From Tamlana sp. 2_MG-2023 (GTDB taxonomy: Bacteria > Bacteroidota > Bacteroidia > Flavobacteriales > Flavobacteriaceae): a stretch of 64,000 bases of DNA. The notes under the pieces are model-generated. The model did no database searches. It worked only from the letters and a program-made list of their open reading frames with translations, and was not told the origin of the DNA. Numbering within the stretch: the stretch's first letter is position 1; each line of letters begins with the position of its first letter. The stretch is from positions 1 through 64,000 of the forward strand of contig NZ_JAUOSF010000004.1 of the NCBI RefSeq assembly GCF_030548465.1. Reading direction: 5' to 3'. The translations under genes were made by a program, and so were the position numbers. Shown here one piece after another: positions 33,119-42,303 of the stretch.

Positions 33119-34981
33119 TTACAACGTTAACTGCAGCCCTACTCTAACATTTCTTCCTTTTGTAGTGTACTGTGATATTTCTAAATAATCTTCATTTAAT
33201 ATATTGTCTATACCTGCGAAAAATTTAATCTTATTTTCAAGCACTGTATGACTGATATAAAAATTAACCAAACTAAAACTATCCAAAGTAACATCGCCAT
33301 TATCTAATCTATCACCTGTATACTGGTAAGATAAAGATGCAAATGTTTTAGGACAAAAGTCGTAGCCTACAAGTAAGTTTCCTTTATGCTCTGGAATCCT
33401 TACAGGCTGACCTTCTTTATTTTCAGCAAACATATAATTCGCTGTAACAGTTAAGTTTTTAATAGGTGTGGCATTCACTTCAAATTCTACACCATGAAAA
33501 CGGACTAAATCGGCAGAATTTAAGTACCCCAGCGTATTATCATAAATGAAAAAGTTCTCTTCTTCCCTGTTAAAATAAAGTCCGCTAACTCTAAAATTGT
33601 TAGAAAATTTAAACTCCAAACCGCCTTCAATCGTTTTGTTTTCCTCAGGTTTTAAATCAGGGTTTGCACCAAAATAGCCATGTAATTGAGATAATGACGG
33701 TGCTATAAATGAGGTGCTATAAGAAGCAAAAACCTTACTATAAGAATCGTTATCCTTTTTGAAAACAAAAGAAGGATTTACATTATAGGTAAAATGCGTC
33801 CCATATTCACTGTGATTATTTAATCGCCCACCCATGTTCACGTTCAATCCAAACTTAGAAACATAAACAACATTAGCATAAGGATCTACTATGGTAAACT
33901 TTTTTTCCTCATCAAACAAGGCTTCATTTTCAAGAACATTTACACCTACAATAGTATAAAATGATTCATCAAAAACGTACTTATTATAAAGGTCGAATAT
34001 GTAATTCTTAGATTCGAAAACTGAAGGATAATCGGAAATAAATTCACGATTATATTCTGAATATGCGCCATTAAAATTCACACTTCCGTTTTTATAAGTG
34101 TATTTCGCGGTCATACCTACACGCGATTGATCACTGTTAAACTGATCATCAGTATCGGCTAAACTAAAACTAGCATCGTAACCATCAATTCCTGATTCAA
34201 TATCTGTAAAATTCCCAAACACGCCTATTGAAAAGGCATCACTAAAATTGTAACCCAAATTAACATCTACACCCAATTTTGAAAACGGATCTTTTTCATT
34301 AGCATCAGTAATAACTGCAGACATACCGTCTGTGTATTGCTGACTAAAAGCTGCCCGGTAGGTAAACTTATCTAAGGTTCCGCCCAGAGTCACACTGTTA
34401 TTAAAATCACTTAAATCGTAGTCCTGATCGTCTTGTGATTGATTTGTTCCAATACTAGAGCCAACAACTGCACTTATTTTTTTAGAGCTTGCTTTTTTTG
34501 TTGTAATATTTATAACAGCCGTAGCTGCACCACTTCCGTATAAAGTACTGGCTGCACCTTTTATAATTTCAATGGATTCTATCTGACTTAAGTTTAACAA
34601 CCTAAAATCGTACTCACCATTAATTTGCGAAGGATCTCCAATTTGTACACCATCAACAATAACTAAAACTTGACGGTTACGGCCACCACGAACATAAACA
34701 CCTAAATTTTGTCCAGCATTACTTCTGCTTCCGTTAATTTCAACACCAGATTGGGCGTTAATCAATTCAGCTACTGTTCTTCCCTGATTTTTCTCTATAT
34801 CTTCCGAGGAAATTTTAATAACTGTTTTTCCTGAATTTTCACGTTTTAATTCAAATCGTGAATCTGAAATTACAACTTCATCGAGTTGTTCCAATTTAGC
34901 TGAATCTTCTTGCTCTTGAGCAAAACCAACTAGTGACATCCCTAAACATAGGATGCCAAAAACATGTGTTTTTTTGTGCAT
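33119..34981 (-). CDS. TonB-dependent outer-membrane receptor, cobalamin/corrinoid (BtuB-like)
   Basis: 620 aa from the ATG at 34981, which gives a standard signal peptide (KKTHVFGILCLGMSLVGFAQ); an in-frame ATG at 35008 is possible. The TonB-box/plug region follows (LDEVVISDSRFE, ~residues 30-41; plug ~50-160 with VYVRGGRNRQVLVIVDGVQI and IEIIKGAASTLYGSGAATAV). The rest is a 22-strand-type barrel ending in an aromatic/hydrophobic terminal strand (RVGLQLTL). The gene lies directly behind a cobalamin riboswitch and among cob and btu genes, so corrinoid uptake is the likely role. It is monocistronic leftward. Confidence 0.9.
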   Translation of the reverse strand: MHKKTHVFGILCLGMSLVGFAQEQEDSAKLEQLDEVVISDSRFELKRENSGKTVIKISSEDIEKNQGRTVAELINAQSGVEINGSRSNAGQNLGVYVRGGRNRQVLVIVDGVQIGDPSQINGEYDFRLLNLSQIESIEIIKGAASTLYGSGAATAVINITTKKASSKKISAVVGSSIGTNQSQDDQDYDLSDFNNSVTLGGTLDKFTYRAAFSQQYTDGMSAVITDANEKDPFSKLGVDVNLGYNFSDAFSIGVFGNFTDIESGIDGYDASFSLADTDDQFNSDQSRVGMTAKYTYKNGSVNFNGAYSEYNREFISDYPSVFESKNYIFDLYNKYVFDESFYTIVGVNVLENEALFDEEKKFTIVDPYANVVYVSKFGLNVNMGGRLNNHSEYGTHFTYNVNPSFVFKKDNDSYSKVFASYSTSFIAPSLSQLHGYFGANPDLKPEENKTIEGGLEFKFSNNFRVSGLYFNREEENFFIYDNTLGYLNSADLVRFHGVEFEVNATPIKNLTVTANYMFAENKEGQPVRIPEHKGNLLVGYDFCPKTFASLSYQYTGDRLDNGDVTLDSFSLVNFYISHTVLENKIKFFAGIDNILNEDYLEISQYTTKGRNVRVGLQLTL

Positions 34982-35061
34982 TTTAATACTATTAATCGAG
35001 AATCGCATGGAAATACATACGCAAACTTTTATCCCGAAAGTTTAACTTATTTTGTTTGAAT

Positions 35062-35258
35062 GTGGCAGGTCTCCTGACTTGTTTTATGTTATTTCACCTT
35101 CCCAGCTAAAGGCCAGTGGTATTGAAGTTAATAACATCCTTTTAAAAGGTGCTGAACATCCCGATAGCAATCGGAACAGCATAAACTTACAGTTGCGGGA
35201 ACAGTTCTGGAATTAATTAAAAATTGCACCAGATTCCCTTTTAATCCGTTTAACTTCA
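35062..35258 (-). ncRNA. Cobalamin riboswitch
   Basis: On the minus strand, in order: GGGAATCTGGTGCAA, CCCGCAACTGTAAG, CCACTGGCC, GGGAAGGTGA, then GTCAGGAGACCTGCC (B12 box). These are the conserved blocks of the AdoCbl riboswitch in the right order and spacing. It lies 80 bp upstream of the receptor start (34981) and downstream of a matching promoter, so it should switch off receptor synthesis when cobalamin is abundant. No similar element is seen before cobU or the ABC importer. Confidence 0.95.
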
Positions 35259-35284
35259 AAATTAAACAGAACCAAAATTCGCTG

Positions 35285-35314
35285 CAAATGTACTATCTAT
35301 TTTTAGAATCAAAA
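35285..35314 (-). promoter_or_regulatory. Promoter of the riboswitch-receptor transcript
   Basis: Minus strand TTTTG (35310-35314), 17 nt, TACATTTG (35285-35292): fits TTG-N17-23-TAnnTTTG. The start near 35278 places the whole riboswitch in the transcript. Confidence 0.7.
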
Positions 35315-35381
35315 TCTTTTTTAGAGGTTATTTCTTAAAAAAAGATTAATATTTGTAATTCTATTTAAGCACTAAAAAGTT

Positions 35382-35885
35382 ATGATTTATTACATCACAG
35401 GAGGAGAACGCTCAGGGAAAAGTAGTTACGCCCAAAACTTAGCTTTGTCGTTTTCCAACAGTCCGAAATACATTGCCACCTCAAGAATTTGGGACGATAA
35501 CCACAGAGCACGTATTGAACGCCATATTGCTGATCGTGATGAATGTTGGACTTCCATTGAAGAAGAAAAAGTGCTTTCAAAGCACATTAGTTCTAATGAA
35601 GTCGTGGTTATTGATTGTGTCACCTTATGGCTCACAAACTTTTTTATAGACACTAAAAACAACATTGAAGAATCACTAGAGTTAGCGAAGATAGAGTTCA
35701 ACAAACTCCTCAATCTGGACGCCACAATTATTATCATTTCCAATGAAATTGGTATGGGGGTACACGCTCAAACTGAAGTAGGTAGAAAATTCACTGAGCT
35801 TCAAGGTTGGATGAATCAACACATTGCCAAAAATGCCAATAAAGCCACGATGATGGTATCAGGAATTCCCTTAAATTTAAAATAA
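35382..35885 (+). CDS. cobU: Adenosylcobinamide kinase / adenosylcobinamide-phosphate guanylyltransferase
   Basis: 167 aa, standard length. The P-loop GGERSGKSSYAQ is at residues ~7-18, the guanylylation-site histidine is in ERHIADRDECW, VIDCVTLWLTN is the Walker B-type strand, and ISNEIGMGVHAQTEVGR is a CobU signature. It activates cobinamide to GDP-cobinamide. First gene of cobU-cobT-cobS-cobC, divergent from the riboswitch-controlled receptor; gaps downstream are 6, 10 and -16 bp. Confidence 0.95.
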   Translation: MIYYITGGERSGKSSYAQNLALSFSNSPKYIATSRIWDDNHRARIERHIADRDECWTSIEEEKVLSKHISSNEVVVIDCVTLWLTNFFIDTKNNIEESLELAKIEFNKLLNLDATIIIISNEIGMGVHAQTEVGRKFTELQGWMNQHIAKNANKATMMVSGIPLNLK

Positions 35886-35891
35886 CCCCTC

Positions 35892-36908
35892 ATGATTAAA
35901 ACCGACTTAAAACAAGCGCTTCAACACAAAATTGACACAAAAACCAAACCACTTGGTGCCCTTGGTAAACTGGAAGATTTAGCTTTTAAAATAGGTTGTA
36001 TTCAAAACACTGAAACGCCTAAAATTTCAAAACCAGTGATTGTTGTTTTTGCTGCCGATCATGGTATTGCAGCTAAAGGTGAAGTAAATCCGTTTCCTCA
36101 GGAAGTTACCGCTCAAATGGTTTATAACTTCGTGAATGGGGGTGCTGCGATAAACGTATTTAGTAAAACAAACGACATCGAATTAAAAGTCGTTGATGCT
36201 GGCGTGAATCATACTTTTGATGCTGAATTAAATATTATTGATGCTAAAATTGATTTTGGTACAAAAAACTACCAATTAGAGCCAGCTATGACCCAAGCAC
36301 AATGTACTGAAGCTTTTACTAAAGCAGGAGCTATTGTTGAAGAGCTTCAAAAAAAAGGTTGTAACACCATTGGTTTTGGTGAAATGGGGATTGGCAACAC
36401 CTCTTCAGCAGCTTTATTAATGAGCTATTTCACAATAACGCCTATTGAAGACTGCGTGGGTTCTGGCACGGGATTAGATCCTGAAGGCATTTCGAAAAAA
36501 GCCAAAATTCTATCTGAAGTTTATAACAAATACGCTCCAAAATCAGCACAAGAGGCCTTAGCTACTTTTGGCGGATTTGAAGTTGCCATGCTATGTGGAG
36601 CAATTCTTAAAGCATCCGAATTAAACATGGTGATCGTTATTGATGGTTTTATTGTCACTGCTGCACTTTTAGCCGCTACGGAGATTAAATCTGAGGTTAT
36701 TGAAAACTGTGTTTTTGCACACAGCTCAGACGAGCAAGGACACCAAAGAATGTTAGCGTTTTTAGAAGCTGAACCGCTTTTATCTCTAGGCTTACGTCTT
36801 GGTGAAGGTACCGGTGCAGCTTTGGCGATTCCTCTTTTAAGGGCATCTGTAGATTTTTTAAGCGATATGGCTAGTTTTGAAAGTGCTGGTGTAAGTAACG
36901 AATCTTAA
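35892..36908 (+). CDS. cobT: Nicotinate-nucleotide-dimethylbenzimidazole phosphoribosyltransferase
   Basis: 338 aa. Landmarks are KTKPLGALGKLEDLA at the N-terminus, FAADHGIAAKGEVNPFPQEV, FGEMGIGNTSSAALL, GSGTGLD, and the catalytic Glu in LGLRLGEGTGAALA near residue 305. It makes alpha-ribazole phosphate from nicotinate mononucleotide and DMB or an alternative base. It lies 6 bp after cobU in the nucleotide-loop assembly operon. The genes for DMB synthesis (bluB) are not in this window. Confidence 0.95.
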   Translation: MIKTDLKQALQHKIDTKTKPLGALGKLEDLAFKIGCIQNTETPKISKPVIVVFAADHGIAAKGEVNPFPQEVTAQMVYNFVNGGAAINVFSKTNDIELKVVDAGVNHTFDAELNIIDAKIDFGTKNYQLEPAMTQAQCTEAFTKAGAIVEELQKKGCNTIGFGEMGIGNTSSAALLMSYFTITPIEDCVGSGTGLDPEGISKKAKILSEVYNKYAPKSAQEALATFGGFEVAMLCGAILKASELNMVIVIDGFIVTAALLAATEIKSEVIENCVFAHSSDEQGHQRMLAFLEAEPLLSLGLRLGEGTGAALAIPLLRASVDFLSDMASFESAGVSNES

Positions 36909-36918
36909 TACAAAATTA

Positions 36919-37680
36919 ATGAAACGAGAGCTCCAAATTTTCCTCACTGCCATGATGTTTTTTACCCGTATTCCTTGTCCGAAATGGGTAAATCATGAAC
37001 CTGAGTTTTTAACAAAAAGTTCTAAATATTTCTCTTTAATAGGCATTATCGTAGGAAGCATTGGAGCCCTGGTTTATTATGGCGCTTCATTTATTTTTTC
37101 TACGGAAATTTCTATTGCCCTAAGCATGGTAGCCACTATTTATACGACAGGCGCTTTTCACGAAGATGGTTTTGCTGATGTTTGCGACGGCCTTGGCGGT
37201 GGATGGACCAAAGAGAAAATCCTACTCATTATGAAGGATTCGCGATTGGGCACCTATGGCGCTGCGGGGTTGGGCTTAATTCTAGGTATAAAGTTTCTAG
37301 CGCTTACAGACACACCGGTGTTATTAATTCCGTTAACCATCATTTCCGGTCACAGTTTAAGCCGTTTTATTGCTACAACTTTAATTTACACCCATCCTTA
37401 CGTTCGCGACACCGACGACAGTAAAGCTAAACCTGCTGCAAAAAGCATGAGTTTCTTCATGTTAGTGAGCTCGGCAGTTTTTGGAATTCTACCACTTTTC
37501 TTTTTTAAAACACCACTTATTTTTCTATGCATCATACCGTGTTACTTAGCCAAAATGTACTTAGCGGCGAAGTTTAAAAAATGGATTGGCGGACAAACGG
37601 GCGACTGTGCTGGTGCGGTGCAACAATTTTCAGAAGTTATCTTTTATTTAAGTGCTTTGGCTTTATGGAAATTTATTTAA
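36919..37680 (+). CDS. cobS: Adenosylcobinamide-GDP ribazoletransferase (cobalamin synthase)
   Basis: 253 aa integral membrane protein with about six or seven segments. The conserved cytoplasmic acidic motif is in HEDGFADVCDGLGGGWTKEK (~residues 76-95), with DSRLGTYGAAGLGLIL and GGQTGDCAGAVQQ near the C-terminus. It joins GDP-cobinamide to alpha-ribazole (phosphate) at the membrane, the last assembly step. The cobC start lies within its final codons. Confidence 0.95.
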   Translation: MKRELQIFLTAMMFFTRIPCPKWVNHEPEFLTKSSKYFSLIGIIVGSIGALVYYGASFIFSTEISIALSMVATIYTTGAFHEDGFADVCDGLGGGWTKEKILLIMKDSRLGTYGAAGLGLILGIKFLALTDTPVLLIPLTIISGHSLSRFIATTLIYTHPYVRDTDDSKAKPAAKSMSFFMLVSSAVFGILPLFFFKTPLIFLCIIPCYLAKMYLAAKFKKWIGGQTGDCAGAVQQFSEVIFYLSALALWKFI

Positions 37681-38231
37681 TCAGACACACCACTCCTGCG
37701 GTGGAAAAAGGGATTTGTTACGGACAAACAGATTTAGACCTCGTTGAAAATCACGAAGAAGAATTTAAAGCCATTTTATCAAAACTTCCGAAAAAAAAAG
37801 AATTTTGTGTGATTTCTAGTCCGTTGAAACGCTGTACAAGCTTAGCCGAAACATTCAGTGAAACCGTAGTTTTAGAACCGCGTTTGAAAGAACTTAACTT
37901 TGGTGATTGGGAAATGCAAGCTTGGAACGACATCCCAGAAGAAGCAATGATGCCTTGGATGACAGACTTTGTAAACGTGGCCGTTCCAAACGGAGAATCT
38001 TACGTGCAACTGGCTTCACGGGTGCAAGCTTATTTTGAAGATTTAGCGCATTCTAACACCCCAAAAGACCACATCATTGTTTGCCACGCTGGCCCGATGC
38101 GTGCTTTCTTGGCTCATGTTTTAGATATTCCGCTTAAAGATTCCTTCAAAATTAAAATACAATACGGCGATGTGTTTCATTTGAAATTAGAAAACGGAAA
38201 TTTTCAGTTGATAACACCAATAGATTTATAA
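37665..38231 (+). CDS. cobC: Alpha-ribazole phosphatase / histidine phosphatase family protein
   Basis: 188 aa from the ATG at 37665 (a longer in-frame start inside cobS is rejected because the phosphatase motif begins at once). The catalytic RHTT is in MEIYLIRHTTPAVEKGICYG. The second Arg is in SPLKRCTSLAETF, Glu in LNFGDWEMQAW, and the second His in VCHAGPMRAF. CobC removes phosphate from alpha-ribazole-P or adenosylcobalamin-P. It overlaps cobS by 16 bp, a sign of translational coupling. Confidence 0.9.
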   Translation: MEIYLIRHTTPAVEKGICYGQTDLDLVENHEEEFKAILSKLPKKKEFCVISSPLKRCTSLAETFSETVVLEPRLKELNFGDWEMQAWNDIPEEAMMPWMTDFVNVAVPNGESYVQLASRVQAYFEDLAHSNTPKDHIIVCHAGPMRAFLAHVLDIPLKDSFKIKIQYGDVFHLKLENGNFQLITPIDL

Positions 38232-38329
38232 CAAGTCACAAACTAATAATTTCATCTTTTTGGCACCACGAGTGGAAGCCGGATTTTTGACATAGCAACG
38301 CTCTTGACTGCACTGTCATAAAAATAATA

Positions 38330-38362
38330 AGACCCTTCAGGTTTTAAAAACCTGAAGGGTCT
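38330..38362 (-). terminator. Perfect 16-bp inverted repeat, probable terminator of the DUF71 gene
   Basis: AGACCCTTCAGGTTTT (38330-38345) and AAAACCTGAAGGGTCT (38347-38362) are exact inverses with a 1-nt centre. A T-rich stretch follows only on the minus strand (38318-38329), so it best serves the leftward gene ending at 38508. The sequence is also of a type repeated in Bacteroidota intergenic regions. Confidence 0.55.
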
Positions 38363-38507
38363 GCAAGGCTTAAACCAAAAAAACGATAATATCATCATTT
38401 TTCAAACTCATTATAACGGGCCTCGAACTGGCTGCAACTACATATTTAACACATTGATTTACAGACAAACAATAAAAAACTAATATAGATGCTTATTTTC
38501 GACCTAT

Positions 38508-39158
38508 CTATTTTTTAAGCTCCAAAACCGCGAAATTATAATTACTAGACACAGCTTTTTCTGTAATTTCAACATCAACTTTATGCTTAAAAAAAGGTGC
38601 GTTAATCACCAAGGTATGGAATTCACCATTTTCACCACAGGCATCAACCCCTTTGTTTTCAAGTTCCTCTACTAGTTCGGCTGTAATGGTTCTTCCCAAA
38701 TAATCGGGACCTAATTCTTGATTGCAAGACACAATAACGGCTTCGATACCTGCTTCAATCATTTCTAAAACCAATTGTTTTCTGTTGCCCTGCCACAAAG
38801 GTAAAACGGCTTCCAAATTCGCTGCTGCGGAAACCTTTTCTTCCCAAGCACGATGCGATTCAATATCAATATCACCAAAAACGGCATGTGAAATCGGGTA
38901 ATCTTTCACAATTCTTTGTAAATTCTCTATGTATTTGACTTCGTAATCCGTCCATGTACTGCTAAAAAAGTGGATAGGTAATTGTAAAGCTTCAGCCTGG
39001 GCTTCTAAAACAAGTTTAGGTATGCCATGTGACCGTGATCGATCTCCAAATTCGTTCATTACATTTAAAAGTACAGCTGGCTTAAACCCTAATTTTGTTG
39101 CCTTATAAAACGCATAACAACTGTCTTTTCCACCACTCCAAGAACACAAAAAATTCAT
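38508..39158 (-). CDS. DUF71 / Dph6-type ATP-pyrophosphatase, second copy
   Basis: 216 aa. The PP-loop SWSGGKDSCYAFYKA is at residues ~6-20 and the family signature VDACGENGEFHTLVINAP at ~180-197. It belongs to the same COG2102 family as the gene at 32317 but is clearly diverged, so the two are probably not functionally identical. It is divergent from the BtuF-type gene with 86 bp between. Context places both copies at the edges of the B12 genes, supporting a part in corrinoid salvage or amide chemistry. No experimental role is known to me. Confidence 0.82.
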   Translation of the reverse strand: MNFLCSWSGGKDSCYAFYKATKLGFKPAVLLNVMNEFGDRSRSHGIPKLVLEAQAEALQLPIHFFSSTWTDYEVKYIENLQRIVKDYPISHAVFGDIDIESHRAWEEKVSAAANLEAVLPLWQGNRKQLVLEMIEAGIEAVIVSCNQELGPDYLGRTITAELVEELENKGVDACGENGEFHTLVINAPFFKHKVDVEITEKAVSSNYNFAVLELKK

Positions 39159-39244
39159 CTATTTTTATTTAATTTGCTCAAAAGTAACTTTAAGTCTGTC
39201 GTAATACAAAAAAATTATTGACCTTTGAACTTCAATTTTAGTCC

Positions 39245-40384
39245 ATGCGTTTTTTAATTTTACTCTCCCTTAGCTTCCTTTTTTTGACTTCCTGTAAGGA
39301 TGAAAAAAAAGAAAACCATGCCGTTCCTGCAGCTGAAGCATTCCCTGAAAACATTAAATATGCCAAAGGGTTTACAATTATAAACCACAATAATTACACT
39401 GAATTAATCGTAACTTCTCCATGGCCAGGTAGTCAGGATGCCTTTCGTTATATTTTGGTAAAGGATGACAAACACATTCCTGATTTTCGTGAATCTGCTG
39501 TAGTTATTAAACTTCCTGTAGCCAAAGTAGTTGCTATGTCTACCACCAATATTCCCGCTTTAGAATATTTAAATGTAGAAAATCGCTTGGTTGGTTTTCC
39601 GGCTACAAAATACATTTCTTCTGAAAAAACGAGAGCTCTTATTGATAATGGGCAAATCAAAGATTTGAACAACGATTTAGAAATTAACATGGAATTATTT
39701 CTAGAATTGCAGCCCGATTTAGTGATTGCGTTTACCGTAAACGGAAAAAATAAATCTTTAAAACAAATTGAAAAATTTGGTTTCCCTGTCGTTTTAGATG
39801 GTTCTTGGACAGAAGAACATCCTCTTGGCCGCGCCGAATGGATTAAATTCATGGGGGCGCTTTTTAACAAACAAGAAGAGGCTAACAGTATTTTTGAGAA
39901 AATTGAAGCCGATTATTTAGAAGCCAAACAACTCGCATTGCAAGTGAATGAAAAACCGGTGACCTTTTCGGGCTCTATGTTTAACGATGTTTGGAATGTA
40001 CCAGGAGGAAAAAGTTTTATTGCAAAATATTTTGAGGATGCAAACACCAATTATTTGTGGAAAGACGACTCTTCAAACGGTAGTATTCAACTCAATTTTG
40101 AAAATGTTTTAGAACGTGCCAACCAAGCAGAATTATGGATTGGAGCTGGCGCTTTTCAAACGCTTGACGCCATGAAAAATAGCCATAAAGGTTATAGCTA
40201 TTTTGATGCATTCAAAAATAAAAACATATATACGTACACGAAAAAAATAGGTCCAAAAGGCGGCTTACTTTTTTACGAATTAGGGCCTTTACGTCCAGAT
40301 CTTATTTTAAAAGATATCATCAATATTTCACACCCTGGATTATTAGATGGCTATGAAAATTACTTTTTTAAACGTTTAGATTAG
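39245..40384 (+). CDS. ABC transporter substrate-binding lipoprotein (BtuF-like)
   Basis: 379 aa. Lipoprotein signal MRFLILLSLSFLFLTSCKDE is followed by the two-lobed metal-chelate/B12 binding fold (PF01497): VVAMSTTNIPALEYLNVENR, LVGFPATKYISSE, MELFLELQPDLVIAFTVNGK, and a C-terminal GPLRPDLILKDIINISHP. It is the first gene of a three-gene importer set (39245-42207), overlapping or abutting the others. Cobalamin is the likely ligand by neighbourhood; the fold is also used for iron siderophores. No riboswitch precedes it. Confidence 0.85.
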   Translation: MRFLILLSLSFLFLTSCKDEKKENHAVPAAEAFPENIKYAKGFTIINHNNYTELIVTSPWPGSQDAFRYILVKDDKHIPDFRESAVVIKLPVAKVVAMSTTNIPALEYLNVENRLVGFPATKYISSEKTRALIDNGQIKDLNNDLEINMELFLELQPDLVIAFTVNGKNKSLKQIEKFGFPVVLDGSWTEEHPLGRAEWIKFMGALFNKQEEANSIFEKIEADYLEAKQLALQVNEKPVTFSGSMFNDVWNVPGGKSFIAKYFEDANTNYLWKDDSSNGSIQLNFENVLERANQAELWIGAGAFQTLDAMKNSHKGYSYFDAFKNKNIYTYTKKIGPKGGLLFYELGPLRPDLILKDIINISHPGLLDGYENYFFKRLD

Positions 40385-41413
40385 TTGCAAAATACCAAAA
40401 AATACCAACTGATATTTTTAGCATTAATTCTGCTACTACTCCTCTGTTTTTTTATAAACATTAGCTTGGGGTCTATTTCTATTCCTAATGTTGAAATTTT
40501 CAAAACAATATTCGGAAAATCAGCCCATATGTCTTGGCATCATATCATTATGGACTACCGCTTACCAAAAGCCTTTACCGCTATTATCGTAGGGTCAGGC
40601 TTAGGTATTTCTGGATTGATGATGCAAACACTTTTTAGAAACCCTTTAGCAGGACCTTTTGTTCTGGGGATTACTTCTGGCGCCAGTTTAGGGGTTGCTA
40701 TAGTCACAATGGGCACTTCGCTTTTTGGAGGTTTGCTTTTAGGCGTTTTAGCTTCAAAATGGACCTTAGTTATGGCAGCTACTTTAGGTAGTTTTCTAGT
40801 GCTTCTAACCGTTTTAATAGTATCTACGAAAGTTAGAGATGCTATGGCGATATTAATCATCGGGCTCATGTTTGGAAGTATTTCTGGAGCCGTGGTCAAT
40901 GTACTTTCTTATTTTAGTTCAGCTGAAGAATTACAGCAATATTTCTTCTGGGGTTTTGGTAGTTTAGGAAACCTATCATGGAACGAATTGCTCATTCTCT
41001 TTATACTTTATGCCGCCGGAATCCTCTTAAGTTTAGCAGCGATAAAAAGTTTAAACTCTTTATTATTAGGTGAAAACTACGCAAAAAGTTTAGGTCTAGA
41101 CATCAAAAAAAGCAGATTACTTATTATTACTTCAACCAGTTTATTAGCCGGTACTATTACCGCATTTGCTGGACCAATAGCTTTTATAGGTTTAGCCATT
41201 CCGCATATAACTAGGCAAGTTTTTAGCACATCCAACCATAAAATATTATTGCCAGCTGTATTTTTATTTGGAGCCATAATCATGCTGATTTGTGACAGTA
41301 TTGCACAATTACCATCAAGCGATTATACCCTACCCATTAATGCCATAACCTCTTTAATTGGTGCGCCTGTAGTGATTTGGTTATTGGTAAGAAAACGTAA
41401 AATGATGTTTTAA
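40385..41413 (+). CDS. FecCD/BtuC-type ABC transporter permease
   Basis: 342 aa, nine to ten membrane segments. It starts at a TTG immediately after the upstream stop codon. Family landmarks are RLPKAFTAIIVGSGLGISGL, NPLAGPFVLGITSGASLG, and FVGLAIPHITRQ-type sequence FIGLAIPHITRQVF at ~residues 280-293. It forms the inner-membrane channel of the BtuFCD-type importer. Its stop overlaps the ATG of the ATPase gene by one base. Confidence 0.9.
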   Translation: MQNTKKYQLIFLALILLLLLCFFINISLGSISIPNVEIFKTIFGKSAHMSWHHIIMDYRLPKAFTAIIVGSGLGISGLMMQTLFRNPLAGPFVLGITSGASLGVAIVTMGTSLFGGLLLGVLASKWTLVMAATLGSFLVLLTVLIVSTKVRDAMAILIIGLMFGSISGAVVNVLSYFSSAEELQQYFFWGFGSLGNLSWNELLILFILYAAGILLSLAAIKSLNSLLLGENYAKSLGLDIKKSRLLIITSTSLLAGTITAFAGPIAFIGLAIPHITRQVFSTSNHKILLPAVFLFGAIIMLICDSIAQLPSSDYTLPINAITSLIGAPVVIWLLVRKRKMMF

Positions 41414-42207
41414 TGAGAGATTTAAACACACATATCGTTTTAAAAACTGAAGATTTATCGATAGGTTACAACTCGAAAAAAGAATCTACTGTTATTGCAT
41501 CCCATATTAATATTGCCTTGCAAAAAGGTGAATTAGTAGGTTTAATAGGTGCCAACGGTATTGGAAAATCAACACTTTTACGCTCATTAACAAACGTCCA
41601 ACCTAAATTAAGTGGCGGTATTTTTATAAATGATACCCCCTTAGAATCACATTCAAATTTAGAATTGGCTAAGGTTTTAAGCTTAGTACTTACCGAAAAG
41701 TTAGCATCTAAAAACCTTACTGTTTTTGAATTGGTAGCCTTAGGAAGACAGCCTTACACCAATTGGATTGGAAATTTTTCAGCAGAAGATATTCAAATCA
41801 TAAACCGTTCGCTCTCACAAATTAAAATTGAAAACTTAAAGGACAAAAAGTGTTTTGAATTGAGCGACGGACAACTTCAAAAGGTCATGATTGCTCGTGC
41901 TTTAGCTCAAGACACCGATATAATTATTCTAGATGAACCTACCACGCATTTGGACATGTATCACAAAGCATACATTTTAAAACTACTTCAAAAATTAGCT
42001 AGAGAAACACAAAAGACAATTTTATTTTCGTCTCATGAAATCGATTTGGCCATTCAACTTTGTGATAAATTAATTGTAATGACTAATGAAACGGTGGTTT
42101 CAGATGCGCCTTGTAACCTGATTTCAAAAGGCACATTCGACTCCTTATTCCCAGAAGATTTAATTGTTTTTGATGCGAATACAGGAACTTTTAAGGTGAA
42201 AAAGTAA
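41413..42207 (+). CDS. FecE/BtuD-type ABC transporter ATP-binding protein
   Basis: 264 aa. Walker A GANGIGKST is at ~residues 43-51, Q-loop VLTEKLASKN, signature LSDGQLQK (LSDGQ instead of LSGGQ, frequent in this subfamily), Walker B DIIILDEPTTHLD, and switch His in LFSSHEID. It powers uptake through the preceding permease. Last gene of the importer set, with rmuC following after ~96 bp under its own promoter. Confidence 0.92.
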   Translation: MRDLNTHIVLKTEDLSIGYNSKKESTVIASHINIALQKGELVGLIGANGIGKSTLLRSLTNVQPKLSGGIFINDTPLESHSNLELAKVLSLVLTEKLASKNLTVFELVALGRQPYTNWIGNFSAEDIQIINRSLSQIKIENLKDKKCFELSDGQLQKVMIARALAQDTDIIILDEPTTHLDMYHKAYILKLLQKLARETQKTILFSSHEIDLAIQLCDKLIVMTNETVVSDAPCNLISKGTFDSLFPEDLIVFDANTGTFKVKK

Positions 42208-42303
42208 GAATCTATAAAATCAAATTCTAAACTTTAAATCTTATAGCGGGCAACTTCTAACTTCAAGCTAAAAAATTTATCTTTGATAATATTTTCTTTA
42301 TAA

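Noticed and set aside
35340-35381. TAATATTTG before cobU as a -7 box
   Set aside because: The spacing of TA to TTTG is one base off TAnnTTTG and no -33 box is in place.
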